A stretch of 64,000 nucleotides of DNA from Cladorhizidae sp. MBARI D1340-BT2 (lineage: Eukaryota; Porifera; Demospongiae; Poecilosclerida; Cladorhizidae). Positions 40,202-52,663 of this stretch are shown here, piece by piece (positions within the stretch are counted from its first letter, which is position 1; each line of letters begins with the position of its first letter). The notes below the pieces were generated by a model. The model ran no database searches, was not told the DNA's origin, and saw nothing but the letters and a program-made list of their open reading frames with translations. Made by a program: the position numbers and the translations under genes. Location: the NCBI GenBank assembly GCA_028752905.1, contig JAQNBH010000004.1:30724251-30788250 (forward strand), in the 5' to 3' direction.

Positions 40202-41212
40202 ATCATGCTGGGAAAAGGTTCTGCCCCCCCCCCCCCCCCCCCCCCCCCCAAGAATTCATTAGTGTATTCACTGATTGGTTGGGAAAAGGTTTTCCCTCCC
40301 AATAAATTCATTAGTGTGTTCACTGATTTGGAAAAGGTTTTGCCCTCCTGAATTCATTAGTGTGTTCACTGATTGGGAAAAGGTTCTGCCCACCCAATGA
40401 ATTCATTAGTGTGTTCACTGATTTGGAAAAGGTTCTGCCCTACCAATGAATTCATTAGTGTGTTCACTGATTGGTTGGGAAAAGGTTCTGCCCTACCAAT
40501 GAATTCATTAGTGTGTTCACTGATTGGGAAAAGGTTCTGCCCACCAATGAATTCATTAGCGTGTTCACTGATTGGGAAAAGGTTCTGCCCTACCAATGAA
40601 TTCATTAGTGTGTTCACTGATTGGGAAAAGGTTCTGCCCTACCAATGAATTCATTAGTGTGTTCACTGATTGGGAAAAGGTTCTGCCCACCCAATGAATT
40701 CATTAGTGTGTTCACTGATTGGGAAAAGGTTCTGCCCACCCAATGAATTCATTAGTGTGTTCACTGATTGGGAAAAGGTTCTGCCCTACCAATGAATTCA
40801 TTAGTGTGTTCACTGATTGGGAAAAGGTTCTGCCCACCCAATGAATTCATTAGTGTGTTCACTGATTGGGAAAAGGTTTGCCCTACCAATGAATTCATTA
40901 GTGTGTTCACTGATTGGGAAAAGGTTCTGCCCACCCAATGAATTCATTAGTGTGTTCACTGATTGGGAAAAGGTTCTGCCCTACCAATGAATTCATTAGT
41001 GTGTTCACTGATTGGGAAAAGGTTCTGCCCACCCAATGAATTCATTCGTGTGTTCACTGATTAGGAAAACGTTCTGCCCACCCAATGAATTCATTAGTGT
41101 GTTCACTGATTGGGAAAAGGTTCTGCCCTACCAATGAATTCATTAGTGTGTTCACTGATTAGGAAAAGGTTCTGCCCTCCCAATGAATTCATTAGTGTGT
41201 TCACTGATTATG
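40202..41212. repeat. Minisatellite, ~48-bp unit with a poly-C tract
   Basis: About 20 copies of TGAATTCATTAGTGTGTTCA, CTGATTGGGAAAAGGTTCTG, CCCACCCA. The first unit carries about 25 C residues at 40226-40250, an expansion of the CCC in the unit. Confidence 0.95.
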
Positions 41213-41384
41213 ATAATTCCATTATCCAACTAGCTGCACTCACAACACATACTCCTCATTAAATCATGGCTGCCATCAGGGCAATAGCACGAGATGTCTT
41301 GTTTAGCTATTGCTTCAGCATCTCTGATTTAAACAAGCATCTCCAACATGCATGGAGTGACTTCATTTAATGTTGTTGTTGTTG

Positions 41385-41718
41385 TCAGGTGCAAATGGCA
41401 TTCATTACCTCCACTGCAGTTATTCACCAGGTGCAAATGGCATTCATTACCTTCACTGCAGGTATTCACCAGGTGCAAATGAGATTCATTACCACCACTG
41501 CAGGTATTCACCAGGTGCAAATGAGATTCATTACCACCACTGTATGTATTCACCAGGTGCAAATGAGATCCACTGCAGGTATTCACCAGGTGCAAATGAG
41601 ATTCATTACCACCACTGTATGTATTCACCAGGTGCAAATGAGATCCACTGCAGGTATTCACCAGGTGCAAATGAGATTCATTACCACCACTGTATGTATT
41701 CACCAGGTGCAAATGAAT
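41385..41718. repeat. Minisatellite, 42/30-bp units
   Basis: CAGGTGCAAATGAGATTCAT with TACCACCACTG; units with and without the ATTACCACCACTG block alternate. Confidence 0.92.
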
Positions 41719-41894
41719 GCATTACCTCCTCCATAGTGCAGCAAATGCTAACCATATAAACAACGTTGAACATACCACAAACTCATCCCCTAAACTGATT
41801 GATCACCACAAGAGCCCACAGGGCAAACTTGGACATAATTCATTTTTGCACTGCATATGCACCGAACATGTGCTTATAATTATGGTTCCAGTTC

Positions 41895-42580
41895 ACTGCT
41901 CAATCATTATAACATGACCCAGTTCACCCAGTGGACTGCTCAATCATTATAACATGACCCAGTGGAGTGCTCAATCATTATAAAATGACCCAGTTCACCC
42001 AGTGGAGTGCTCAATCATTATAACATGACCCAGTTCACCCAGTGGAGTGCTCAATCATTATAACATGACCCAGTTCACCCAGTGGAGTGCTCAATCATTT
42101 AACATGACCCACTTCATCCAGTGGAGTGCTCAATCATTATAACATGACCCAGTTCACCCAGTGGAGTGCTCAATCATTATAACATGACCCAGTGGAGTAC
42201 ATGACCCAGTTCACCCAGTGGAGTGCTCAATCATTATAACATGACCCAGTGGAGTACATGACCCAGTTCACCCAGTGGAGTGCTCAATCATTATAACATG
42301 ACCCAGTTCACCCAGTGGAGTGCTCAATCATTATAACATGACCCAGTTCACCCAGTGGAGTGCTCAATCATTATAACATGACCCAGTGGAGTACATGACC
42401 CAGTTCACCCAGTGGAGTGCTCAATCATTATAACATGACCCAGTTCACCCAGTGGAGTGCTCAATCATTATAAGATGACCCAGTTCACCCAGTGGAGTGC
42501 TCAATCATTATAACATGACCCAGTTCACCCAGTGGAGTGCTCAATCATTATAACATGACCCAGTTCACCCAGTGGACTGA
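41895..42580. repeat. Minisatellite, ~40-bp unit
   Basis: About 16 copies of CAGTTCACCCAGTGGAGTGC plus TCAATCATTATAACATGACC; three units carry an internal duplication GTGGAGTACATGACC. Confidence 0.95.
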
Positions 42581-43800
42581 CAACTTTATCAGAAAAGCCA
42601 GAAAAATGTATTTCCATTTTTTTTTGTTTTTTCCCCTTAATTTTATTTTTATATTTAATGGCTGACAATTGCAAGCGCGTTCACAACTGTCTCTTCGAGC
42701 TCCTTCACACTATTTCTGCAAGCTTACGTACTAAGCAAGGCTGCACAGGCAGCTTGGCTTACCTGGAAACACTCTTAAGCAAGGAGGCACTCCTGCTGGA
42801 TGGATGCTTCTGCTGTGCCCAGCTTACCTCAATGGAGCTGATCTTTACAACAAGCGCAAGTTATTGCATATCGAGACAGTTTGAAAGAAGAAGTTATAGC
42901 ACAATGGTTGACAAAAAATCCTATAAAGATGGGGTTAAGGGTAATCATCAATGCCTTATTTCTGACCACTCTTCCTGGACAAAGACAGAGATGTTCACTG
43001 CTCTGCTCACCACACAAGCAGCTCAGGAATGCACCCAAGAACCAGCTGATTAGGGATGGGCAATGTCGCATGTGAGTGCACGTGTCAAAGCACAGGGTGA
43101 TCCAACAAGACAAGACCAGACAACCATGGCAGGAGACAAGCATCTTTACAATATGCTGTCAGCGCGCTGTGCTTGGACACTTCTCCTACACTGTCCACAT
43201 GACCTCCACACTGTGCGAGATTTAATCCACTCTATCTCGTCTTCTTTAAGGTCCAATCAACAGCTATTAGAAGGCAGTTATTATGTAAGTACAAGTTGAA
43301 GGGATTTATGACATAAATATACATAAATATACAGTGCAGCAAATTACAGTCGGACATTCGATATTTTCTGAACGTCTCGTGTGTTTGTCCGAACAAAAAT
43401 CAATTTGCTCTGTCAAAATATCCGAGCAACACTAACGATGCTCTAGAATACGTGCATACGCACAACCATGGTGTCATTCTGTACGCCTGTTGCATGCTGG
43501 CTGTGTGTTCTTGTGGGCACTTCAGCAAGCTAGCTTCATGCCTTATCGGTCTCTTTGCCAACTCGTGTTGTGGTTTTAGGTTTTGTGTCTATAAGGTCAA
43601 CATTCTGCTCTGCAGTCTTCTTCTGCATAATTTTCAGACCTTCAAGTGGAGTCTTTCACAGACTGTTCTTGCCAACCGGCCAAGTGAAGGAAGGTGAGGC
43701 ATGAAATGGACAAGCAATGGGTGACACAGTGCGACTGCGAGTGTCAGACGAGGTAGGTGTGAATGTTGTGATGAACCTAAAGTATCAAGTGTGCACAAAG
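42581..43800. other. Intergenic, unassigned ORFs
   Basis: A 131-codon plus frame from 42658 and a 78-codon frame from 43063 show no recognisable domain. Near 43345-43440 a TCGGACATT...GTCCGAAC arrangement resembles the GTTCGGATAAC words of the pogo-MITE-like elements. Confidence 0.35.
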
Positions 43801-45800
43801 AGATCACAGGAAGGAGGAACTTCAGCGGCACATGGACACATGGAGCAGATTCCATACGAACTACCGACGCTGCCGACCGTGCCAAGTCCGACAAGCACGT
43901 GCATGCGATGAACCTCCTCAAGAGAGAGCAAGTCAGAGCAAGTCAGAGCACAAGGCGTAGACATTGCCTCATATGCTCCAATTGCACAGTCACCTACTTC
44001 TCTGCTCGAAGATGAGCGGAGGAGGCTGAGGGTAAAAAGTCCAATATCGCCTATTTCAAGGCAACTGGGCAGCTCTTTCGGAAGTACCGCAGGATCTGTG
44101 ACCCTAGAGAGTGACATGCACAGAATCTATGGAGCTCTAAACCCGTAACTACAGGTTTTTAAAACACTTCAAGAAAAAATGGTATCGTCCCCACTGAAGG
44201 CAAGGTGTGGAGTAAACCCTGGCAGCACCTACCTCCACCGAAATGCAGATAAAGAGTTTCTCCACTACATTGCTGAATCAAGAAGGAAGCATATGCTCTC
44301 TGCCATCTCTGAAGCGAAGCTATGGATGGCTCTATTGACCAGAGCAATGCTGACAACATTCTATCAATGAACACTCAGTTGACATAATAACATTAAAAAT
44401 AATCTTCTCAATAATCAACTTGAAATTGTATTCTCTCGATGTTTCGACTAGATGCTCCAGCCTTCATTAGGAATAATTTATTGAGAATGTTATTGTAACA
44501 TTCTTTTGCTAGTGACCAGAACATGATGAGAAGTTGCAGACAAGGATGTGCCTGATGGTCTGAAGGGTGACTGGCAAACGAGGAACTAGGTAGAATAATG
44601 GATCTTCTGGGTGTGGTATTTAGCACCCAGGCTGAAAGTAGCGATCAAAGAAGCACTTTCTGATTTGTTAGGGGAAATGTTTACTTCTATGAGAAATCTC
44701 CTGAACAGGAGAGCATTGTCAACGACTTGCAAGACCACCTGAATGATGAGGGACAGGGAGCAAGGCCAATAAGAGCATGCGGAACTAGATGGGTGGTCCA
44801 CAAACCAAGTGTCACAGAACAGATTCCGTCCAAATATGGTGCATACCCAGCTCCCCTCGCCTCCCCTTCAGAGGATCCTTCAGTGATGATCGTACAACAT
44901 TTAAAGGGTACCTCGGGAAATGGAGAGATGCCAAGTATCTTCTTGGCTGTGCAATTGTTCGCTGACCCTCTTACAGCATGTGCCATCTTCTCCAAGTGTG
45001 TGCAAGTCGATGAGTTGGATATTCTTGGGACTCTCGCTAACCTCCTGAGAACAGCGAAGGAGACCAACAAGCTCAATACCTCTATGCCATTGGCCAACCT
45101 ATGCTGCTACATGCTGCTACATTGAAGATCGCTGACAAAGATGGAGAAGAGGTCTGTCAAGGTCAGGTGCTGAAGAAAGTCACACATGCAAAGAACCACT
45201 TCAAAAACCACTATTGAGAGTATTGTGCATGCATGTACATGTACATGACACATACATGTACGTACAAGGCTGGCCTGGTCAGATCTGCGGCTCTTTGGTG
45301 ACATCATCTTCATGCTAGGTCCCCAAAGAATATTCTGGATGAGGATAGGGAGGCAGGCAGTCAAATATTCATTGAAGCTGAAGAGTCCGCAGAATCCACA
45401 GAAGGTGAGAATCCTCTAAATGCCATCCACAGGCTCGTTGAGCACTTCCGTATTCCACTTGAAGGAGCTGCAGCTGACGTGTTTGAGATCCGTGGCGAGT
45501 TTGAGGCAATGACCTCGTATGCTGCTCAGTTCACCCCCTTATCTAGCATGGAGTGTTTGGAGGAGGTTATTCCATGCGCCGAACTCTTCTGAGTGGTCAA
45601 ATGTTGTGACTCTTGCCAGCCCTCTTTTTTCTCTTCCAGTGTCCGACGGCAAGCTTGAGCGAATCTTTTCCCACTGAAAGTCATCAAGAGCAGAGCAGCA
45701 AGAGAGCCTCACTTGGTATCAACAGACAAACTTCCACTATAATCCCCCCCCCCCAATGCTGCTATCGATGTTTGGGTGGAGTGCTAGGTTTAGAAAGCCT
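43800..45800 (+). pseudogene. Decayed hAT-type transposase (ZNF862/KIAA1586-like)
   Basis: Ordered fragments in shifting plus frames match, from memory, the multicopy hAT-derived proteins of fish and invertebrates that resemble human ZNF862. They are: SIRTTDAADRAKSDKH (zinc-finger end, ~43850), DKEFLHYIAESRRKHMLSAI (~44250), MDGSIDQSNADN (~44320, DDE region), LAPRLKVAIKEALSDL (~44620), ACGTRWVVHKPS (~44780), KYGAYPAPLASPSEDPS (~44840), CAIFSKCVQVDELDILGTLA (~44975) and GKLERIFSTLKVIK (~45650, the hATC dimerisation block). Frameshifts and stops lie between them, so no functional protein. A hammerhead-like repeat at 44365-44515 interrupts it. Family call good; exact subfamily uncertain. Confidence 0.75.
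44365..44515 (-). repeat. Hammerhead-like dispersed repeat inside the hAT remnant
   Basis: CTTCTCAATAATCAACTTGA, then an inverted GATGCTCCAGCCTTCATTAG (core mutated to CUAAUGA). The left flank ACTCAGTTGACATAATAACA is shared with the copy at 60960, so the family extends at least 35 nt outside the core. Confidence 0.75.
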
Positions 45801-46089
45801 AGTCACGGACAGTGGTAGCAGTACAGGAAACACATCAAAGCGCAACACAGACAGTCATGAGGAACAGGGGGAAGGAGAAGCTGTTCCTCGATGACTGGGT
45901 ACAGGATGGCTGCTCCATCTGTCACTTGCATTGTTCATTAATTCTGTTTGCACTCATTAGTTGATGATTCCTGTTGCATGGAAGTTGTCAAGAATTTGAG
46001 GGCAGATCGAAGTCTGAGAATGGCAGAACAAAATTGATTGTACACAAATTGTCCAAACAGATTTTGGTTGTAATTTCCTGCATTGTATG
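45801..46089. other. Short unassigned stretch
   Basis: Sequence between the hAT remnant and the TA tract; nothing recognised. Confidence 0.5.
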
Positions 46090-46212
46090 TATAGATATAC
46101 ATAATATATATATATATGTATATATATATGTATATTATGTATATATATATATACACATATATGTATATATATGTGTATATATATATGTATATACATATAT
46201 ATGTATATACTT
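46090..46212. repeat. (TA)n-type simple repeat
   Basis: ATATATGTATATAC-type repeat flanking the Penelope pair on the left; a similar tract (47107-47172) flanks it on the right. Confidence 0.9.
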
Positions 46213-46276
46213 AGAAGGTAGTTTGCTGGTGAAGGCTACAAATAGTGCTCAATGCTGTGTTAAGGCAGAGCTATTG

Positions 46277-46715
46277 AATATAGAAAAGTACTGGGATGGC
46301 TAGTCCTACTGCAGTTTCATGCTAATGCAATCATCAGGGACAATGAGCAACTGAGGTGGCATGTGGGCATATATGAGGTGGGGCAGGCAAGTGGGGTGAT
46401 GCAAGTCTATGGATGGGCGTTAATGAATGGGTGTTGATGAGTGTGGTATTCAAATGCTCTTGAGGAGAAACTTGTTCTTGTGCCTACACTTTGAGAGGAA
46501 TTCCGATCGCTTGTTCAATGATGATTGGTTGTCGGAGTAGATGATGTGGAGTTTTTCAGCAATGCACAAGTTGCAACGTTTCGATATGGTGGAATACGAT
46601 GGTGCTCTGTCGATAATGGCCCATTTTATGTTGTGTCTGGTTTTGCTGTCTTTAAGTTTCCATATGTATTTGGAGAGTTCTGTGGTGTTTCTCATATTTT
46701 CGTGGTTAGAACTCC
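46277..46715 (-). mobile_element. Penelope-like element, 5'-truncated copy (left arm)
   Basis: Minus-strand frame with NTTELSKYIWKLKDSK, RAPSYSTISKRCNLCIAEKL and KRSEFLSKCRHKNKF. This is the C-terminal part of the GIY-YIG endonuclease of Penelope-like elements, with the TELSKYIW, C-N-L-C and C-R-H features as I recall them from the family. It begins just upstream of NTTELSKYIW, so the reverse transcriptase and the GIY-YIG core are missing. The 3' side carries a hammerhead motif at 46303-46341. It is the inverted partner of 46716-47112. Confidence 0.85.
46303..46341 (-). ncRNA. Hammerhead ribozyme (Penelope 3' region), left arm
   Basis: 39 nt, type I layout read on the minus strand: stem I GUCC/GGAC, CUGAUGA, stem II UGC-AUUA-GCA, GAAA, a very short stem III (AC-UGCA-GU) and cleavage triplet GUA. 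All invariant core positions are present. Hammerheads with a short stem III are known in Penelope-like elements. Confidence 0.8.
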
Positions 46716-47112
46716 CCAAATACATATGGAAACTTAAAGACAGCAAAACCAGACACAACATAAAATGGGCCATTATCGACAGAGCACCATCGTATTCCAC
46801 CATATCGAAACGTTGCAACTTGTGCATTGCTGAAAAACTCCACATCATCTACTCCGACAGCCAATCATCATTGAACAAGCGATCGGAATTCCTCTCAAAG
46901 TGTAGGCACAAGAACAAGTTTCTCCTCAAGAGCATTTGAATACCACACTCATCAACACCCATTCATTAACGCCCATCCATAGACTTGCATCACCCCACTT
47001 GCCTGCCCCACCTCATATATGCCCACATGCCACCTCAGTTGCTATCGTCCCTGATGATTGCATTAGCATGAAACTGCAGTAGGACTAGCCATCCCAGTAC
47101 TTTTCTATATCC
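46716..47112 (+). mobile_element. Penelope-like element, 5'-truncated copy (right arm)
   Basis: Near-exact inverted copy of the left arm, in the plus direction, with the same endonuclease C-terminus (KYIWKLKDSK, SKRCNLCIAEKL, SKCRHKNKF) and stop. The two copies are joined by their truncated 5' ends, and the arms differ at only a few positions, suggesting a recent single insertion. Confidence 0.85.
47047..47085 (+). ncRNA. Hammerhead ribozyme (Penelope 3' region), right arm
   Basis: The same 39-nt structure on the plus strand: GUCC at 47047-47050, CUGAUGA at 47051-47057, GAAA at 47070-47073, cleavage triplet GUA at 47079-47081, GGAC at 47082-47085. Confidence 0.8.
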
Positions 47113-47172
47113 ATATATATGTATATATATGTATATATATATATGTATATATATATATGTATATATATTTAA
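47107..47172. repeat. (TA)n-type simple repeat
   Basis: TATATATGTATATA repeat, right flank of the Penelope pair. Confidence 0.9.
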
Positions 47173-47545
47173 ATAGGCTACCAATTTCAGCTCGCTATGT
47201 CTGACATTTTCAGCTGTGTCTTCCAGACTGATCGTTCTGTTTCTGGAGCTCCTCTGCTGAGGCAGCACAGGTATAGCCTGGAAACACTCAGAATTTCTTT
47301 GCCTTTGAGAAAGGAGGGGCTCCTGGACACTTCCCCTGCAAGTGTTGGAGTACTGTAGATTCTGCCTGACCTGGCTTCCATTGGTTACTTCAGGGGAGCC
47401 AATCCAACCAAACTGCAGCTTATTCTAATGGACAAGAAAAGTTCTAGCTATAGATGGAGTGTCACACTTATAATTAGAGTGCTAGTTCTAATAAGCGATC
47501 GAGTCTAAGCTACAGGCAGTTGGTGACCAATGATATCTGCAATCC
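47173..47545. other. Unassigned stretch
   Basis: A minus-strand open stretch (NRTISLEDTAENVRHSELKL) has no recognised family. Confidence 0.35.
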
Positions 47546-47546
47546 G

Positions 47547-47690
47547 AGTGCCCATAGCTCAGAGGTGCGGTGTATAAGTGCCCACAGCTCAGAGGTGCAG
47601 GGTACATGTGTACAAGTGCCCACAGCTCAGAGGTGCAGTGTTATAAGTGCCCACAGCTCAGAGGTGCAGTGTATACGAGCGTCTCTGTAC
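47547..47690. repeat. Minisatellite, ~31-bp unit
   Basis: Four to five copies of AGTGCCCACAGCTCAGAGGT plus GCAGTGTATA. Confidence 0.92.
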
Positions 47691-47799
47691 CTGGGTTGTG
47701 CAGGCTCAGTGTGATCACAGAGGAGCTATAGTTGACAGGGATAAGTCACATGCAGGGAAGCCCTCACAAGTTCTATCATTTCAGTGACATGAGGTAACA

Positions 47800-48035
47800 C
47801 ATATATTTTATGTAATATAATTATAGTATATAGAGTATATATTATATAGTATATATATATTTTATATAGTATATAGAGTATATATTATATATATATAGTA
47901 TATATTTTATATAATATATACTATATATTTTATGTAATATATAGTATATAGAGTATATATTTATGTAATATATATATAGTATATAGAGTATATATTATAT
48001 ATATACACGTATATATATATATATATATAATGTAT
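47800..48035. repeat. AT-rich repeat (TATATAGTATATAGAGTATA)
   Basis: About 235 bp almost entirely A and T with recurring ATATAGAGTATATATT and TTTTATATAATATATA. Confidence 0.92.
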
Positions 48036-48039
48036 ACTA

Positions 48040-49820
48040 GTAATGAATGAGGCATTGAGTGGTGCAAAGAGAAAGCAAAAAGCTAGTGCATGTTGATGAA
48101 CCGAGTAACTATGTCCATCTGCCAGCCATGCAGCCTGATCTCACCTGCCTGTGTAGCAGTTTAGTACTCTATTTGGTATGAGGGTATGGGGGAGGTGGTT
48201 TTGTAGGGCTAGCGGGGAGAGGGGGGAGAGGGGGGAGAGTTATTAGACTCTTCAGCTGCTGATCCATGTAGCGCAGCCTGTTCTCACCTACACAGTGCAG
48301 TGCAGCCAGGCCAGTCTAGCTTCAAATCTCCGGGCCTTAGCTCTATCAACCTCTTCACCATGACAACCATTCCAGATTTTATGCAAGCTTGCATCATTTA
48401 CCTGGCCTTCCATGCTATTCCCCACTGAACTGCAACTAGTAACAACCACCCACACACAACAAAATAAATATGAAGCATTTGAAACTGAATCATTGGATGT
48501 GTTGTGCCGTCAGCCATTCCTTGCAGGACTGCACACAATCTACATCTCTTTGCTCGCCAATTAGCAGAATTACCGACCCTCAGGGCGGGATATTCAAGAC
48601 CTGCCAACATTGCACTTCAGAGCTGACCCCGCATCTGCCTTACCTAGTTCAGCCACCTGTTTTAAAGCTTGGGGGAATAGCATGGTCAGAGGGGTAGCCC
48701 AAGTGCCTAAAACCGGGTCCATAAACCTTCCTGGGGTCAAGAAGTTTCCAATGATATGCGACATGTGTGGGTGGGCCCAAGGTGGCCGAGTCTATAAAAA
48801 CTAAACAGTATGGCAGCCCTCACTTCCTCACATTCATGCTGTAAGCATGCAGGTAGGAGGAGCTTGGCAGTATCATGTGACTATGCAGGTCGTACACATG
48901 GCACACACCAATGCAGACAACCATGCAGTTTTAACATAGCATCTACTCTGCATGAATACAAAGCATAAGCTTTAAAGTAGCTATCTACGGCATGAACAAG
49001 ACTGTTGGCTACAGCCTCTATTTGTTAAAAGCATCGATAGTGACTAGGTCTTCTCAGGCTCGAAAGAGCAACTAAACAAACTTGTAGATGTGATGTCTGC
49101 ATGCACCACTCTACAGGCTCTGTTCTGTGCAACAGCCCAACCATCCACCATCCCTGCTAGCTGCGTGGCTGAACAGACCTATAGACGTGATGTCTTCATG
49201 CACTACTCTCCAGGCTCTGCTCTGTGCAACAGCCCAACCATCCACCATCCCTGCTAGCTACATAGCCTGAGACATACACTAAGAGATCCGTAGCTAACGT
49301 GTATGGGCATCACTTATTTGGTGTTAAGTGCACGTGTTGATTTGGCACCTTACTTAAGAAACAGCCTTCAGGGTCCGCCTCATTCCCTCATGGTCGTGCT
49401 GTTCTCCGCACATTTGTTAAGACTGTTTCATGTGTGCCAATCTTCCTTCTAATCAGGAACTAGTTTTGCAGTCCTCTCTTATTCAACTAGAACATCCATG
49501 GAAGTGTTCTGGAGAAGCTTCAATGGTGGCTGTTTACCAGAGCACCAAGCTGTTTGCACAAGGAGGACTTCCAAAATAGAAATGTTTACATAATAGAGTG
49601 TGAAAACTGGAAAGACTTGGAAATAGATTCTCCTTCCAAAACCACCAACACAGGAAGTCCATACACCAACTTCTCTTTGATCAGCATTCCCAAGACGAGG
49701 GCTTCCAATGGTGACAGAATCTCCACGATTATGATCAACGTAACAGTACTCACTTTTTAGACCCAATCCTTCAATAGCCCTCTCCCTAAAGTCCTTAAAG
49801 TCCCCCCCTAAAGTCCCCAA
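48040..49820. other. Intergenic, unassigned ORFs
   Basis: A ~110-bp block (CCCAACCATCCACCATCCCT) is doubled at 49075-49265. A 113-codon minus frame at 49479-49820 (VTIGSPRLGNADQREVGVWT) ends in an intact stop but matches nothing I know. Confidence 0.4.
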
Positions 49821-49824
49821 TGCA

Positions 49825-50175
<351 letters not shown>

Positions 50176-50179
50176 CAAT

Positions 50180-50730
50180 AACTATATATATATTTTTTTA
50201 ATTAACTTATTATTATTTTTTTTATCACTTCCTTGAACATTGAGTCAGTGAACCTTCAAGCAGGCTCCATATTGGGTTGGCACCCACTCCAACATGGCTG
50301 CCATCAAATTCCCCCTCTCCCTCCCCCTGCCAGATCACAGTTAAGATTCTCTTGGAACCTACTGTATTGCGTCACACTTGCAGTATCCTCAACCCCTCGC
50401 TAAGTAATCCATGGCAGGGCAGATCTAGATCCAAATGAAATAATTCTCAACAAACTCTCAAGTCGATGAAATCACAATGACCTTCTCAATAATTGATTTG
50501 AATATTTATTCTCGCGCCATTTAGCAGCAGAGAGCTTCACACACTGGACATGATGACAACATTTAGCAGCAGAGACCATCAACCAGACCAGGTTGTCTGC
50601 TTGTGGACATGTGTGTGTGTGTGTGGTGTCTGGGTGTAGTCTAGTAATAAACAACACAGTCTTAATTAACATCTATTAAGATTCCACTAGTTCTCTTGCC
50701 ACAGTTGCCAATCCCTGAAGGAAGCTAGAG
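50180..50730. other. Intergenic with a diverged hammerhead-like repeat end
   Basis: GACCTTCTCAATAATTGATT at 50480-50500 followed by TTTATTCTCGCGCC is the terminal part of the hammerhead-like family. No gene recognised. Confidence 0.5.
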
Positions 50731-50736
50731 TTGATC

Positions 50737-51490
50737 CTCCACCTAATAATAGATATATGTTCTGAGTCTCTACCTAATAATAGATATGATATGTCCTGAG
50801 TCTCTACCTAATAATAGATATATGTCCTGAGTCTCTACCTAATAATAGATATGATATGTCCTGAGCCTCTACCTAATATGATATGTCCTGAGTCTCTACC
50901 TAATAATAGATATGATATGTCCTGAGCCTCTACCTAATAATAGATATGATATGTCCTGAGTCTCTACCTAATAATAGATATGATATGTCCTGAGCCTCTA
51001 CCTAATAATAGATATGATATGTCCTGAGTCTCTACCTAATAATAGATATATGTCCTGAGTCTCTACCTAATAATAGATATGATATGTCCTGAGTCTCTAC
51101 CTAATAATAGATATGATATGTCCTGAGCCTCTACCTAATAATAGATATGATATGTCCTGAGTCTCTACCTAATAATAGATATATGTCCTGAGTCTCTACC
51201 TAATAATAGATATGATATGTCCTGAGTCTCTACCTAATAATAGATATATGTCCTGAGTCTCTACCTAATAATAGATATGATATGTCCTGAGTCTCTACCT
51301 AATAATAGATATGAAATGTCCTGAGTCTCTACCTAATAATAGATATATGTCCTGAGTCTCTACCTAATAATAGATATGATATGTCCTGAGTCTCTACCTA
51401 ATAATAGATATGAAATGTCCTGAGTCTCTACCTAATAATAGATATGATATGTCCTGAGTCTCTACCTAATAATAGATATGGTATGTCCTG
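50737..51490. repeat. Minisatellite, 34/31-bp units
   Basis: About 23 copies of TGAGTCTCTACCTAATAATA plus GATATGATATGTCC; a shorter form lacks ATG (GATATATGTCC). Confidence 0.95.
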
Positions 51491-51774
51491 ATTTGAATCA
51501 ATACTAAGAAGTTGTCTATGCTACGTAGTTAATCAAGAAAGAGCAGGAAACTGATACCTTGGCTGCAAGGACGGGATAAAAGAGGAGTGGTGAGGCATGT
51601 GTGTGGTGGGCGTGGAGATGGCGGGAAATTAGATAAAAGTGCTTATCATATACTCTAGTTGTTTGGTGCCCGCCACTAGTCCCTACCGGCAAGAAAACCA
51701 GTGCTCAAACTAAATACATGTAATTAAATGGAAGATGCTTTAAAATTATTTATTTATATATAAGACCGGTGGAC
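51491..51774. other. Intergenic, nothing recognised
   Basis: No gene, array or repeat family seen. Confidence 0.55.
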
Positions 51775-52348
51775 TACAGAGGTGCTAGTCCGCAGAGGTG
51801 GACTACAGAGGTGCTAGTCTCACCAGCCAGCAGAGGTTGACTACAGAGGTGCTAGTCTCACCAGCCAAGGTGCTAGTCTCACCAGCCAGCAGAGGTGGAC
51901 TACAGAGGTGCTAGTCTCACCAGCCGGCAGAGGTGGACTACAGAGGTGCTAGTCTCACCAGCCAGCAGAGGTGTGGACTACAGAGGTGCTAGTCTCACCA
52001 GTCAAGGTGCTAGTCTCACCAGCCGGCAGAGGTGGACTACAGAGGTGCTAGTCTCACCAGCCAAGGTGCTGGTCTCACCAGCCAGCAGAGGTGGACTACA
52101 GAGGTGCTAGTCTCACCAGCCAGCAGAGGTGGACTACAGAGGTGCTAGTCTCACCAGCCAGCAGGTGTGGACTACAGAGGTGCTAGTCTCACCAGCCAAG
52201 GTGCTAGTCTCACCAGCCAGCAGAGGTGGACTACAGAGGTGCTAGTCTCACCAGCCAGCAGAGGTGGACTACAGAGGGGCTAGTCTCACCAGCCAGCAGA
52301 GGTGGACTACAGAGGTGCTAATCTCACAGCCAGCAGAGGTGGACTACA
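51775..52348. repeat. Minisatellite, 38-bp unit
   Basis: About 13 full units of GTGGACTACAGAGGTGCTAG plus TCTCACCAGCCAGCAGAG, with interspersed 18-bp partial units (CAAGGTGCTAGTCTCACC). Confidence 0.95.
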
Positions 52349-52660
52349 GCCAGACTAAGAGAACCCTGGGCAGTTGCTCGAACAAGATTATGAAAGAGCA
52401 AGTGTTCCAAAGGAGGAGCTTGTGATAGCCTCAAGCATCCTTCATAAGTCAGATGTGGAATCATCTTTGGGCTCGTTGGAAAGTGTTTTGGAATATCATA
52501 GGCCATGGAGGAGGGGGATTGCCCGTGCTACTAGAATGCTGGGAAATGGATCAGAAGTGATCCCTCTGCACATGAGCAGCAAACTTTGGACAAGCTAGAA
52601 TATTTGTTCCAGGTAACAAAAAGAAAATAATTAGATGCAGACCAGGAACCTTCGTGTTTA
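52349..52660. other. Intergenic, unassigned
   Basis: A 74-codon plus frame (52374-52598; SVPKEELVIASSILHKSDVE) is open and protein-like but short, with no recognised family. Confidence 0.3.
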
Positions 52661-52663
52661 TAG

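Noticed and set aside
40226..40250. Poly-C run as an i-motif or regulatory element
   Set aside because: Simple expansion of the CCC in the first unit of the 48-bp array; could also be a sequencing artefact.
49479..49820. 113-codon minus frame with intact stop
   Set aside because: No recognisable domain, no convincing splice partner, and composition typical of chance ORFs; not called as a gene.
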